Part shown: positions 40,476 to 48,240 of the stretch, in pieces
How the letters are laid out: every line of letters starts with the position of its first letter
How positions within the stretch are numbered: position 1 is the stretch's first letter
Program-made: the position numbers and the translations under genes
Notes under the pieces: generated by a model
Told to the model about the DNA's origin: nothing
The model's database searches: none
The model's input: only the letters and a program-made list of their open reading frames with translations
Source: Thermovibrio ammonificans HB-1
GTDB taxonomy: Bacteria > Aquificota > Aquificia > Desulfurobacteriales > Desulfurobacteriaceae
Assembly (NCBI RefSeq): GCF_000185805.1
Contig: NC_014926.1
Coordinates: forward strand, 1-64,000
DNA length: 64,000 nt
Direction of reading: 5' to 3'

Positions 40476-40979
40476 ATGACGAGAATTAGCCCTGAAATTA
40501 GCCCTGAAATGGTAAGGGAAAAAGTAAAGGAGCTCCTTCCCGAAAGGTACCGGCACCTGCTACCGGTAATAATGGGGATAGTGGAGACTGAGAGTTCCTT
40601 CAACCCCTACGCCGCCCGCTACGAATCCCACTTCCGCTATCTCGTCTCCCCAGAGCGCTACTACCGCTACTACTCCTCAAGCCCGGAAATAGAAGTAATC
40701 CTTCAGAAAACATCTCTTGGTCTCATGCAAGTTATGGGGGCCAACTACCGCACGATGGGCTACAAGGGCCCGCTCACGGCTCTTTTTGACGACTGGGAAA
40801 AACAGCTCTACTACGGCGTTAAGTTCTTCCTCAGGCTCTACGAAAAGTACGGGAACGTCCCCGACGCAGTGGCGGCCTACAACGCCGGAAGCCCGAGGAG
40901 AAAATCTGACGGCACATATGTAAACCAAAGCTATGTAAACAAGGTTCTTAAAAGAGCAGACAAGTGGAGGAGTAAGTAA
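40476..40979 (+). CDS. lytic transglycosylase (SLT family), endolysin or tail-associated
   Basis: 167 residues. Catalytic Glu lies in MGIVETESSFNPYAARYE; the SLT core continues with TSLGLMQVMGANYRTMGYKG and AVAAYNAGSPRR. It cleaves the glycan strands of murein. There is no signal peptide, and the holin gene starts at its stop, so a lysis role is likely. Confidence 0.88.
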   Translation: MTRISPEISPEMVREKVKELLPERYRHLLPVIMGIVETESSFNPYAARYESHFRYLVSPERYYRYYSSSPEIEVILQKTSLGLMQVMGANYRTMGYKGPLTALFDDWEKQLYYGVKFFLRLYEKYGNVPDAVAAYNAGSPRRKSDGTYVNQSYVNKVLKRADKWRSK

Positions 40980-41419
40980 TGGCTCCCGTCGTGGCGGCGC
41001 TAATTCCGGGAATAGTTGAAGCCTTGAAAGGACTTCTCAAAAAGAAAGCTCCTGACGTTGCTCAGAAAGTTGAGGAGCTCCTTTCCGACCCTCAGACGAG
41101 GATTGAGCTTGAGAAACTGGCCATCCGGAAGATGGAGCTCCAGATGGAACCGGAAAAGTGGGAGCTTGCCGACAGGGCCTCGGCAAGGGAAATGGCCAGG
41201 TACGACATGACCAGCGACAGTTTCCTCTCAAAGAACGTTCGCCCGATGGTTCTTATTTACCTGACTGTAATGTTCACAATAGCTTTCTTTCTATCTGCAA
41301 AGAACGAGTTTGCCGCCCAGATGGTTAACACCTTTCAGAGCCTCCTGCTCTGGGTTTACGGTTTCTACTTCGGTGGCAGGAGCCTTGAGAAGATTGTCAA
41401 AATCGTGAGGAGCAAATGA
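40979..41419 (+). CDS. holin (3TM family)
   Basis: 146 residues. A helical N-terminal half (VVAALIPGIVEALKGLLKKK, then Lys/Glu-rich) is followed by two clear membrane segments in the C-terminal half (MVLIYLTVMFTIAFFLS and FQSLLLWVYGFYFGG). This is the pattern of the 3TM holin superfamily. It overlaps the transglycosylase stop (TAATGG) and is 4 bp overlapped by the next gene, forming a lysis cassette. Confidence 0.82.
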   Translation: MAPVVAALIPGIVEALKGLLKKKAPDVAQKVEELLSDPQTRIELEKLAIRKMELQMEPEKWELADRASAREMARYDMTSDSFLSKNVRPMVLIYLTVMFTIAFFLSAKNEFAAQMVNTFQSLLLWVYGFYFGGRSLEKIVKIVRSK

Positions 41420-41697
41420 ACGCAAAGGCAAAGGGGACGAGGTTTGAGCGTCAGGTAAAGAAGGTCTTTGAGGAAGCAGGCTTTGAGGTAGTCAGGTCTG
41501 CGGCAAGCCTTGGAAAAGCAGACCTCTTTGTAGAGGGCCTTGGGAGCGTTCAGTGCAAAGTCAGGAAGAAACTCTCTATCTATGGTCTCTTTGAGGGAGC
41601 AGACATCTTAGCTGTCAAGGCAGACAAGAAGGAGCCTCTAATTGTTGTTCCCCTAAAAACCTTCATCAAGCTGATTGGAGGAAACTGTGACTCTTGA
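41416..41697 (+). CDS. Hjc-like PD-(D/E)XK nuclease
   Basis: 93 residues resembling archaeal-type Holliday junction resolvases: KGTRFERQVKKVFEEAGFEVVRSA (the N-terminal Glu of the fold), KADLFVEGLGSVQCKVRKK (D...Q.K catalytic core). It would cut branched DNA, useful for packaging or resolving replicative transposition intermediates. It lies between holin and the Mu gp25-like gene with a 4-bp overlap. Confidence 0.8.
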   Translation: MNAKAKGTRFERQVKKVFEEAGFEVVRSAASLGKADLFVEGLGSVQCKVRKKLSIYGLFEGADILAVKADKKEPLIVVPLKTFIKLIGGNCDS

Positions 41698-42106
41698 TGC
41701 AGATTTTCTGAAAGTTCTTCAGATAGCGGCCCAGATGGGAGCAACGATAATCACGGCAATCTGGGCTTTCAAGCGCTGGGTTTCAAATCCTCTACACGAC
41801 GAGATACTGGAGCTCCGCCAGACTATAAAGTCAGAAAACAGGGAGCTCCAGAGGTGGTTTGAGAGGGAGCTCCGCTACATCAAGGAGGAGCACGAGCAGT
41901 TCAAAAACGAGCTGGGTCAACTGAAGGTAGAGGTGAAGAGCGTTCAAAAGGAATACACCCCAAAGGAGCTCCACTGGAAGGACGTTTCAGGATGGAGGGG
42001 AGAAGTAAGGGAGCTCCACCTCAAAATAGACGGCTACCAGAGGTGGCTTACAGAGCAACTTTTCAAGCTTGCTGGAGGTGATAGATGCACAGCCAGAAAA
42101 GACTGA
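41687..42106 (+). CDS. membrane-anchored coiled-coil protein (Mu gp25/DUF2730-like position)
   Basis: About 139 residues. One membrane segment near 10-30 (LKVLQIAAQMGATIITAIWAF) is followed by a long charged coiled coil (LRQTIKSENRELQRWFERELRYIKEE). I choose GTG 41687, 5 bases after GGAGG; an upstream TTG lies in that site. It sits just before the terminase genes as gp25 does in Mu; a spanin role is an alternative. Confidence 0.68.
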   Translation: MTLDADFLKVLQIAAQMGATIITAIWAFKRWVSNPLHDEILELRQTIKSENRELQRWFERELRYIKEEHEQFKNELGQLKVEVKSVQKEYTPKELHWKDVSGWRGEVRELHLKIDGYQRWLTEQLFKLAGGDRCTARKD

Positions 42107-42375
42107 GAGGGCTAATTCTCTCCTTCCTTCACGACGTATACCCTGAAGCGGCGGACGAGACGGCAGTAATAGAGGTCTTTTACGAATACTGGAGAGATAA
42201 AGAGATAAGGCAGAGCCTTGAATACTTGGCTGACAAGGGGTACGTAGAAAAAAGGGAGCTCCCCCACCCCCTTAAACGCCGCCGAAAAATAAAGGTCTTC
42301 AAGCTCCTGCCCAGAGGTAAGGACCTTCTTGAAGGGACTCTAAGCGACGACGGTATCCTGCTGGAGGACGAGTAA
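42085..42375 (+). CDS. winged-helix protein (Mu gp26 position)
   Basis: 96 residues with a winged helix (DETAVIEVFYEYWRDKEIRQSLEYLADKGYVEKRELPHP) and an acidic tail. It overlaps its neighbours on both sides and lies directly before the DUF3486 small terminase, the position of Mu gp26. It probably binds DNA during packaging or regulation. Confidence 0.7.
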   Translation: MHSQKRLRGLILSFLHDVYPEAADETAVIEVFYEYWRDKEIRQSLEYLADKGYVEKRELPHPLKRRRKIKVFKLLPRGKDLLEGTLSDDGILLEDE

Positions 42376-42869
42376 TGCCAAGGCGGAGCAAAGCTACCCT
42401 TAACGACCTTATAAATAGAATTGTTTACCTCTACGAGAAGGAAAAGCTGAGCTTCAAGCAGATAGAGAGCGTTTTAAGGAGCGAGGGCTACGACATTTCA
42501 AAGTCTTCAATCCATAGAGCTTACAGAACCTACGCCGAGGCCGCTGAGGATTACAAAAAAATCTACGAGGAGACGAAGGCCCTCATAGAGACCCTCAAAG
42601 AGAACCCGGCAACCGACGTTATAGAGAGCATATCGGTTATCCTTGCCAACCGCCTCTTTAAGTTCGTTAAAGACATTAAATCAATGGACTTTGACGACCC
42701 CCACGAGCTGATTTCCTCGGTTCAGAAGTTAGCAAAGACCATCTCCGAGCTCCAGAAGGCAAGAGAGGAGAGAGAAAAGGCGGCAATGGCAATCCTTAAA
42801 AAGGGAGCCGAGGAAGGCAAAGTCGCCCCGGAAATCCTGAAGAAAATACAGGAACTCTACGGAGCTTAA
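42375..42869 (+). CDS. terminase small subunit (DUF3486, Mu gp27-like)
   Basis: 164 residues. It starts MPRRSKATLNDLINRIVYLY and has an HTH LSFKQIESVLRSEGYDISKSSIHRAY, followed by a long helical region. This is the DUF3486 pattern of Mu gp27. It recognises packaging DNA and delivers it to the large subunit, whose gene starts 2 bp after its stop. Confidence 0.85.
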   Translation: MPRRSKATLNDLINRIVYLYEKEKLSFKQIESVLRSEGYDISKSSIHRAYRTYAEAAEDYKKIYEETKALIETLKENPATDVIESISVILANRLFKFVKDIKSMDFDDPHELISSVQKLAKTISELQKAREEREKAAMAILKKGAEEGKVAPEILKKIQELYGA

Positions 42870-42870
42870 A

Positions 42871-44130
42871 GTGGCAATACTCCTTCCTTACCAGATAGAG
42901 ATAGTTAAAGGCATAGACTCCCACAAGTTCAGCGTAATCAAGATGGCTCGCCAGACAGGAAAGTCCTTTGTGGTCTCCTACTGGGCAACGAGGAGGGCAA
43001 CCACAAAGCCCAACCACGCGATAGTCGTAGTCTCTCCCACCGAGAGGCAGAGCAAGCTCTTTGTTGACAAGGTGAAGCTCCACATAAAGGCAATGAGGTT
43101 AACCGGCGTTAAGTTCTTTGAAGACACCGAGCTTAAAAAGCTTGAGGTCAACTTCCCCAACGGTAGCCAGATAATAGCCCTTCCTGCAAACCCTGACGGC
43201 ATTAGAGGTTTCTCCGGCGACGTCATAATGGACGAGGTGGCCTTCTTCAAGAACTGGCAGGAAGTTTACAGGGCGGTATTTCCGATTATCACGAGGAAGA
43301 AAGATTACAAGCTTGTTGCCATCTCAACGCCCTTCGGGAAGAACGACCTTTTTTACTACCTCTGGAGCATTAGCGAGAACAATCCTAAGTGGTTCCGCTA
43401 CTCCCTGAACATATTTGAGGCAGTTGCCAAGGGCCTTAAAGTTGACGTAGAGGAGCTCCGTGCCGGTATAAAGAATGAGGACGCATGGAGAACCGAGTAC
43501 TTAGTTGAGTTCATAGACGAGGCAGACGCCGTTCTCCCTTACGAGCTGATTCAAAAGTGCGAAATGCCGAAAGAGGAGCTCCTCGTTGAGGACATTAAGG
43601 AGCTAAAGGGAGAGCTCTACTGCGGCGTTGACGTTGGAAGGAGGAAAGACCTTACTGTGATTACTCTCCTTGAAAAGCTCGGAGACGTCCTCTACGTCCG
43701 CAGGATTGAGGAGCTCTCAAAAAAGCCCTTCAGGGAACAGCTTGAATTAATCAGCCACTACGCTCACTATGCCCGCCGTTTAGCGATAGACGAAACGGGT
43801 CTTGGAATGCAACTTGCCGAGGAGCTGAAAGAGCGCTTTGGCTCCAAAGTCATTCCCGTTTACTTTTCTGCGAAAAACAAAGAGGAGCTTGCAGAAAAGC
43901 TCCGTGCCAAGTTTCAGGATAGGCTCATAAGAGTTCCGGCAGACCCTGACCTAAGAGAGGACCTACACTCTGTCAGGAAGACCGTTACGAACGCAGGCAA
44001 CGTTAGATACGAGGGCTCTACGCAGGAGAGCCACGCCGACAGGTTCTGGAGTCTGGCTCTGGCCGTTCACGCCGCCACTCAAAAGAGAGGCGGATTTTTC
44101 TTTAAACCCTTAAAACTCAAGTTCATTTAG
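42871..44130 (+). CDS. terminase large subunit (Mu gp28-like)
   Basis: 419-residue DNA-packaging motor. Walker A variant MARQTGKS is at about 25-32, Walker B VIMDEVAF at 118-125, motif III AISTPFGKND. The nuclease domain shows CGVDVGRRKD, AIDETGLG and ESHADRFWS acidic residues. The start is GTG 42871 with GGAG upstream. In Mu the portal follows gp28; here the tail chaperone follows and the portal is 20 kb away on the other arm. Confidence 0.92.
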   Translation: MAILLPYQIEIVKGIDSHKFSVIKMARQTGKSFVVSYWATRRATTKPNHAIVVVSPTERQSKLFVDKVKLHIKAMRLTGVKFFEDTELKKLEVNFPNGSQIIALPANPDGIRGFSGDVIMDEVAFFKNWQEVYRAVFPIITRKKDYKLVAISTPFGKNDLFYYLWSISENNPKWFRYSLNIFEAVAKGLKVDVEELRAGIKNEDAWRTEYLVEFIDEADAVLPYELIQKCEMPKEELLVEDIKELKGELYCGVDVGRRKDLTVITLLEKLGDVLYVRRIEELSKKPFREQLELISHYAHYARRLAIDETGLGMQLAEELKERFGSKVIPVYFSAKNKEELAEKLRAKFQDRLIRVPADPDLREDLHSVRKTVTNAGNVRYEGSTQESHADRFWSLALAVHAATQKRGGFFFKPLKLKFI

Positions 44131-44140
44131 GAGGTTAACC

Positions 44141-44449
44141 GTGGAAAAAGAGATTACTCTCCCGGTCTCTAAGCAAAAAGTGAAAGTAAAAGCCCTTACC
44201 GGGGCACAGGTGGCTCAGCTACCCTTTGACCTTGAGCTTGAGGTTAATAAAGCGGCCAAAGAGGGAAGGTTCCTTCACCCTGAACATCAGGCTCAAATCG
44301 CCAAGGTACTTGGGTTTAACCCTGAGGAACTCCACTACCTTGACATGAGGGCAGTCGTTGACGCTGTTATTGGCCTTACCCTCGTTCCGGATTTTTTAGA
44401 GAGGAGCTCCGAGCCGCCAGCTTCGTCGCAGTCTTCTCAGAGGAGCTAA
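44141..44449 (+). CDS. tail assembly chaperone, short (gpG-like) form
   Basis: 102 residues, small and helical (MEKEITLPVSKQKVKVKALTGAQ, FDLELEVNKAAKEGRFLHPE), directly upstream of the tape measure, the place of lambda G. After residue 84 a TTTTTTA slippery site (44392-44398) allows a -1 shift into a second frame that continues to 44766. The in-frame tail after the slip site (ERSSEPPASSQSSQRS) is low-complexity, as in other short forms. Confidence 0.82.
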   Translation: MEKEITLPVSKQKVKVKALTGAQVAQLPFDLELEVNKAAKEGRFLHPEHQAQIAKVLGFNPEELHYLDMRAVVDAVIGLTLVPDFLERSSEPPASSQSSQRS

Positions 44450-44766
44450 GGGATGAGTTCAACTGTGAAAAGTGCACGGAGAACCTCAAAAGAGTTAGAA
44501 ACTGCCCGAATAAGGCGGGCAGTAAGTTCTCTAAAACTATCGGAAGCCCTAAAAACGGAGTCGTCGTTAACAGGTGTCCCTTTGCCTACTTCCTTAATCC
44601 TGAAATCAGAAGGGCTTTTAGGCTCTACAACCACTATAAAGACGGCCACCTGCTTTACGGTGAGAAACTGTCAGATTGGAGCTTCAGGGACATCAGGATA
44701 GTTGAACTAATTAAGTCTTTTATAGCTGAGGCAGAGGCCGAGAGATGGAACCTAAGCTCAGAATAG
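44392..44766 (+). CDS. -1 frameshift extension of the tail chaperone (gpGT-like)
   Basis: Open frame with no good start codon, entered by a -1 slip at T TTT TTA (44392-44398). The predicted fusion (44141-44398 joined to 44398-44766) has 208 residues. The shifted part reads FFREELRAASFVAVF, then a Cys-rich zinc-like segment (FNCEKC, NCPNK, RCPFAYFL) and helical RIVELIKSFIAEAEAERWNLSSE. It overlaps the tape-measure start by 22 bp. This is the lambda G/GT arrangement; the heptamer is a textbook X-XXY-YYZ. Shown by reading frame only. Confidence 0.85.
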   Translation, partial: FFREELRAASFVAVFSEELRDEFNCEKCTENLKRVRNCPNKAGSKFSKTIGSPKNGVVVNRCPFAYFLNPEIRRAFRLYNHYKDGHLLYGEKLSDWSFRDIRIVELIKSFIAEAEAERWNLSSE

Positions 44767-47700
44767 AAATTGAGGCAGTAGATAAGGCCAGTGCGACGCT
44801 TGAAAAGGCTGCGAAGGAGCTTCAAGGGCTCTCAAAGAACCTTAAGCAGTTTTCTTCTTCCGCAACCTCTGTTGGTCTGGTTTCAAATAGTTTTCAAAAG
44901 CTGGGGAAAGAGGTTGACAGAGTTGAGAAAGAGACTACTCAAGCCTCTGGCAGGTTTCGCTCTTTATCTCTTTCGGCTAAAGAGGCTGCAAGTAAGAGTG
45001 CTGCCGCCTTTTCCGTGTTAGAAAAGCGCGTAAAGGCCCTGCAGAGCGCGGTATTCAATCTCAAAACAATAGCCGCCACGGCATTAAGTGGATTTACTTT
45101 CAGCGAAATTGTCAAGGGCGGAATAGAGTTCAATTCCCAGCTTCAAACCGCCAAGCTGGGACTGGCGGCCCTCATAACCTCTGCTTACGAGCTCAGAGAC
45201 GCTCAGGGGCAGGTTCTTTCTGGCATGGAGGCCTTTAAGGCCGCTCAGGCCGAGGCTGAGGAGCTCTACAGGAAAATTCTCTATAGAGCAATGCAGACGG
45301 CTTCAACCTCTCAGGAGCTCCTTCAGACCTTTCAGGCCATCCTTCCTTTTGCCGCCCAAATGGGCATGTCCCTTGAGCAGGTCTTAAACCTTTCCGAGGC
45401 TCTCGTTAACGCCGCAAAGGCTATAGGACTCGGTTACGGACAGGCGGCACAGGAAGGTAGAGACCTCCTCATGGGGTACGTTGACCAGAACGACCAGCTT
45501 TTGAGGGCTTTAGGGCTTAATAGGGAGCTCCTTCAAACTTGGAAGGAGCAGGGAACCTTTTACGAAAATGTAATGGGGAAATTCCGTGCTTTCGTTCAGG
45601 CCTCACAAGAGTTTGCAGATACCTGGGAGGGCGTGACCTCCTCAGTTTCAGACCTCATCTCAATGCTTGAGGGAAGCGTCTTTAAAGATACCTTCCACGT
45701 TATGAATGAAGCGCTTAAAGACGCAAGGGATTACCTCCAAGGCCTTCTGAAAGATGAGGAGAAACTGAAGTCTGTTTCAAAAGAGGTTGCCCTTAAGTTC
45801 ATACATGCCACAGAGAGCGTAATAGTTGCGGCAGACAGCCTCTATAGTTTCGGCAAAAGCATTTACGACTTTGTTAACTCTCACAAAGAGATTACGGAGT
45901 TTGGCGTTCTTGGCTACCTTCTGCTGGGTAAAAGGGGAGCTCTCCTTGGAACCGTTATAGGCGGCATAGCTGAAATAGCAGAAAAATCAAAGAGAGCCTT
46001 TCCTACAACCAGTCAGATGTTTGAAAAACAGCCTAACATACGTTCGGTTCTGGGGATATCAGGCCAACCCCCACAGCTTCCTTCCGCTCAAACCTTCAAG
46101 GCCTTTGAAGAATACAAAAGGAACCACCCGAAGAAACTCACCGACACTCCCGTGCCCTTGCCTGTTAAAACCGAAAGCACTACTGAGCTCGGAGACGCAA
46201 TTCTTAAGAAGCTACGCGAGCTGGAGCAGAGAGTAATTAGCGGGGACTTTTGGAGTAAAGGTTCTTCAAAGGAAGAGATTTCCTACTCCCCTAAAGGAGC
46301 TCCTAAAGCCGGTAAAAGTGGCCAGAAGGAACAGGGAGAGCTCCTTTCAACCTTTGAGGTTACTCAGAGTCTATTAAGCTCTCAGGCCTTTTCTCTTTTC
46401 AGCTCAAAGACGCTTGAAGAAACGCTACTTGAAAGCGTTCTAAACAAGAAGGAGCTCTTTAACTACGACTTTGGCCTTTCAAAGAGCTTTGAGAATTCTC
46501 TCTCCTTGATGCCCGATTACAGCCTTGAAAGCCTGTCTTTAGAAAGACAAACAGAAATAGAAAAAGCCTCTCAGAAGTTGCGTGAGCAGTACTTAGAGTT
46601 TGCAAAGGAGCGTAAACCTCAGGAGTGGAAGAAGCTTAAACTTTCTGAGCTCCGGGAGTGGTACGAGGAACAGAAGCGAATACTTGGAGAGAGCGAGGAG
46701 CTTCAGGAGGTCTATGAGCACAAGCGACTTGAAATAGAAAAGACGGCACACGAGCAGGAGAAAAAGCTTTACATAGAGAAGCTACGCCAAACGAGCAGCT
46801 GGAAAGCCGGGGTATTTCAGTCCCTTGATGAGTTGTCGAAGAAATGGGGAGATACAAATCAGCTCATTTACGATGCAACGACCCAAACCTTTCAGGCTTT
46901 AGAAAACAGCCTTGAAACTATCTTCTTTGACGCTATGAGGGGAAAACTTAAATCCCTTGGTGATTACGTTAACTCCTTCTTAGCTTCTGTAGAAAGTGCT
47001 ATTGCAGGCATAGCCGCTCATGGGGTAGCTTCAAGCATCGTGAAATTTGGAAAGTCCATCCTTGGCTTTACCGCCGCAGAGGGGGGCATAATTCAGGGCC
47101 ACTTCATACCCCTCAAGGCCTTCGCAAACGGCGGAGTAGTAGATAGACCAACCCTCGGACTTGTGGGAGAGGGCAAATATCCTGAAGCTATCGTCCCCCT
47201 ACTGGACAAAAAGTCTATACGGGTTGTTGTTGAAAGAGATAAAGCCTACGTGCCTCTTCCGTCAGGGCTCAGCATTCCTGCAAGTATAATCAGTACCGAG
47301 CAAAATTCAAGCTTAGGCCAATTACCGTTCATATCTTTACCTGCACAGGCTATTCAAATTCTAAAAGAGATTCAAAGTAGAAACTCTGAAAGAACGGCTT
47401 ATGTTATCGCTTCTAATTCAGAAGTCTTTGATAGAACGCTTTACTACAAGTCGGAGAAAAATAGCAGTTTGTTGCTCAAATCGCTAACGGCACAGTTAGT
47501 TTCAAACATCAAAGCCTTCGCAAACGGCGGAGTAGTAGATAGACCAACCCTCGGACTTGTGGGAGAAGGGAAATACCCTGAAGCCGTTGTTCCGCTCCCG
47601 GATGGCCGGTCAATACCAGTGAAGTTTGAAGGGAAAGGAGGGAACGGACAGGTAAACATAGAAATCGTTCTCGTTGACGACCGCTCTAAGGTTCCAGCTC

Positions 47701-47786
47701 CTCAAATAGGCAAAAAGCAAGTTATCCTCTGGGTTGCTGAAGATTACATGCAGAATGGAATACTCAGAAAAGTTATAAAAGCCTAA
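44745..47786 (+). CDS. tail tape measure protein
   Basis: 1013 residues, the longest phage gene, and sets tail length. Long coiled-coil N-terminal part (IEAVDKASATLEKAAKELQG), a hydrophobic central region (GVLGYLLLGKRGALLGTVIGGIAEI) and a C-terminal region with two copies of KAFANGGVVDRPTLGLVGEG, an element common near the ends of tape measures. The two copies come from an exact 53-bp DNA repeat. Follows the chaperone frames as in lambda (G, T, H). Confidence 0.9.
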   Translation: MEPKLRIEIEAVDKASATLEKAAKELQGLSKNLKQFSSSATSVGLVSNSFQKLGKEVDRVEKETTQASGRFRSLSLSAKEAASKSAAAFSVLEKRVKALQSAVFNLKTIAATALSGFTFSEIVKGGIEFNSQLQTAKLGLAALITSAYELRDAQGQVLSGMEAFKAAQAEAEELYRKILYRAMQTASTSQELLQTFQAILPFAAQMGMSLEQVLNLSEALVNAAKAIGLGYGQAAQEGRDLLMGYVDQNDQLLRALGLNRELLQTWKEQGTFYENVMGKFRAFVQASQEFADTWEGVTSSVSDLISMLEGSVFKDTFHVMNEALKDARDYLQGLLKDEEKLKSVSKEVALKFIHATESVIVAADSLYSFGKSIYDFVNSHKEITEFGVLGYLLLGKRGALLGTVIGGIAEIAEKSKRAFPTTSQMFEKQPNIRSVLGISGQPPQLPSAQTFKAFEEYKRNHPKKLTDTPVPLPVKTESTTELGDAILKKLRELEQRVISGDFWSKGSSKEEISYSPKGAPKAGKSGQKEQGELLSTFEVTQSLLSSQAFSLFSSKTLEETLLESVLNKKELFNYDFGLSKSFENSLSLMPDYSLESLSLERQTEIEKASQKLREQYLEFAKERKPQEWKKLKLSELREWYEEQKRILGESEELQEVYEHKRLEIEKTAHEQEKKLYIEKLRQTSSWKAGVFQSLDELSKKWGDTNQLIYDATTQTFQALENSLETIFFDAMRGKLKSLGDYVNSFLASVESAIAGIAAHGVASSIVKFGKSILGFTAAEGGIIQGHFIPLKAFANGGVVDRPTLGLVGEGKYPEAIVPLLDKKSIRVVVERDKAYVPLPSGLSIPASIISTEQNSSLGQLPFISLPAQAIQILKEIQSRNSERTAYVIASNSEVFDRTLYYKSEKNSSLLLKSLTAQLVSNIKAFANGGVVDRPTLGLVGEGKYPEAVVPLPDGRSIPVKFEGKGGNGQVNIEIVLVDDRSKVPAPQIGKKQVILWVAEDYMQNGILRKVIKA
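47118..47170 (+). repeat. 53-bp direct repeat inside the tape measure gene, copy 1
   Basis: Identical to 47514-47566, 396 bp (132 codons) apart, in frame. Both encode FANGGVVDRPTLGLVGE. Recombination between them would remove 132 residues and keep the frame; the sequence identity at third positions suggests a recent duplication. Confidence 0.9.
47514..47566 (+). repeat. 53-bp direct repeat inside the tape measure gene, copy 2
   Basis: Second copy of the repeat at 47118-47170, same frame. Confidence 0.9.
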
Positions 47787-47790
47787 TTCT

Positions 47791-47855
47791 CGCCACAGTA
47801 AACAGCCTTAACCGACGGCCTGCCGTAACCTAAAACAAACACCACGGAGGCCGGC
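47791..47855 (+). promoter_or_regulatory. late-junction element C: CGCCACAGTAAACAG plus SD-sequestering hairpin
   Basis: CGCCACAGTAAACAG (47791-47805) starts 4 bp after the tape-measure stop. A stem of about 12 bp with a bulge follows: CGACGGCCTGCCGT (47813-47826) with ACGGAGGCCGGCG (47844-47856); the loop contains TAACCTAAAACAAAC. The 3' arm holds CGGAGG, the ribosome site for GTG 47856. Confidence 0.82.
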
Positions 47856-48239
47856 GTGTCAGAACAGAGTTACCCCATAGATAAATTGAACATAAACACA
47901 GCCTTAACTGAGTATCCACCAATTCTGAAATCTGCTCTTGAAGCCCTTAGAACGAATTTTATGGGCCAGACTTTCCCTCCCAATCCCCGGCCCGGTCAAT
48001 TCTGCTACCGCATAGACGAAGATAAGTTCTACTTCTGGAACGGCATCACCTGGGTAGACTTCCAAAACTTCATAGCCGACCTTGTCAACCTTACGGCCGT
48101 AAAAGACATCTCAGATGAAGTAGCAAACGCTCTAATCATCAACATATCAACCCTTTTCTCGGCAATCCTTGACCTACAAAGCCAGCTCAGCGGACTGCGC
48201 CGCCGAGTTGAAATCCTTGAAAGCAAATTAGGAGGTTAA
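47856..48239 (+). CDS. tail fibre-region protein with C-terminal coiled coil
   Basis: 127 residues. A globular first half contains PRPGQFCYRIDEDKFYFWNGITWVDFQ, like baseplate or fibre adaptor modules; the second half ends in a coiled coil (LFSAILDLQSQLSGLRRRVEILESK). GTG 47856 is used because the ribosome site is in hairpin C. It is the first gene of the last rightward operon. Confidence 0.7.
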   Translation: MSEQSYPIDKLNINTALTEYPPILKSALEALRTNFMGQTFPPNPRPGQFCYRIDEDKFYFWNGITWVDFQNFIADLVNLTAVKDISDEVANALIINISTLFSAILDLQSQLSGLRRRVEILESKLGG

Positions 48240-48240
48240 T

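Noticed and set aside
44453-44701. 82-residue frame after the tail chaperone
   Set aside because: The -1 frame entered at TTTTTTA has much better protein character and longer extent; this frame is Ser/Thr-rich shadow.
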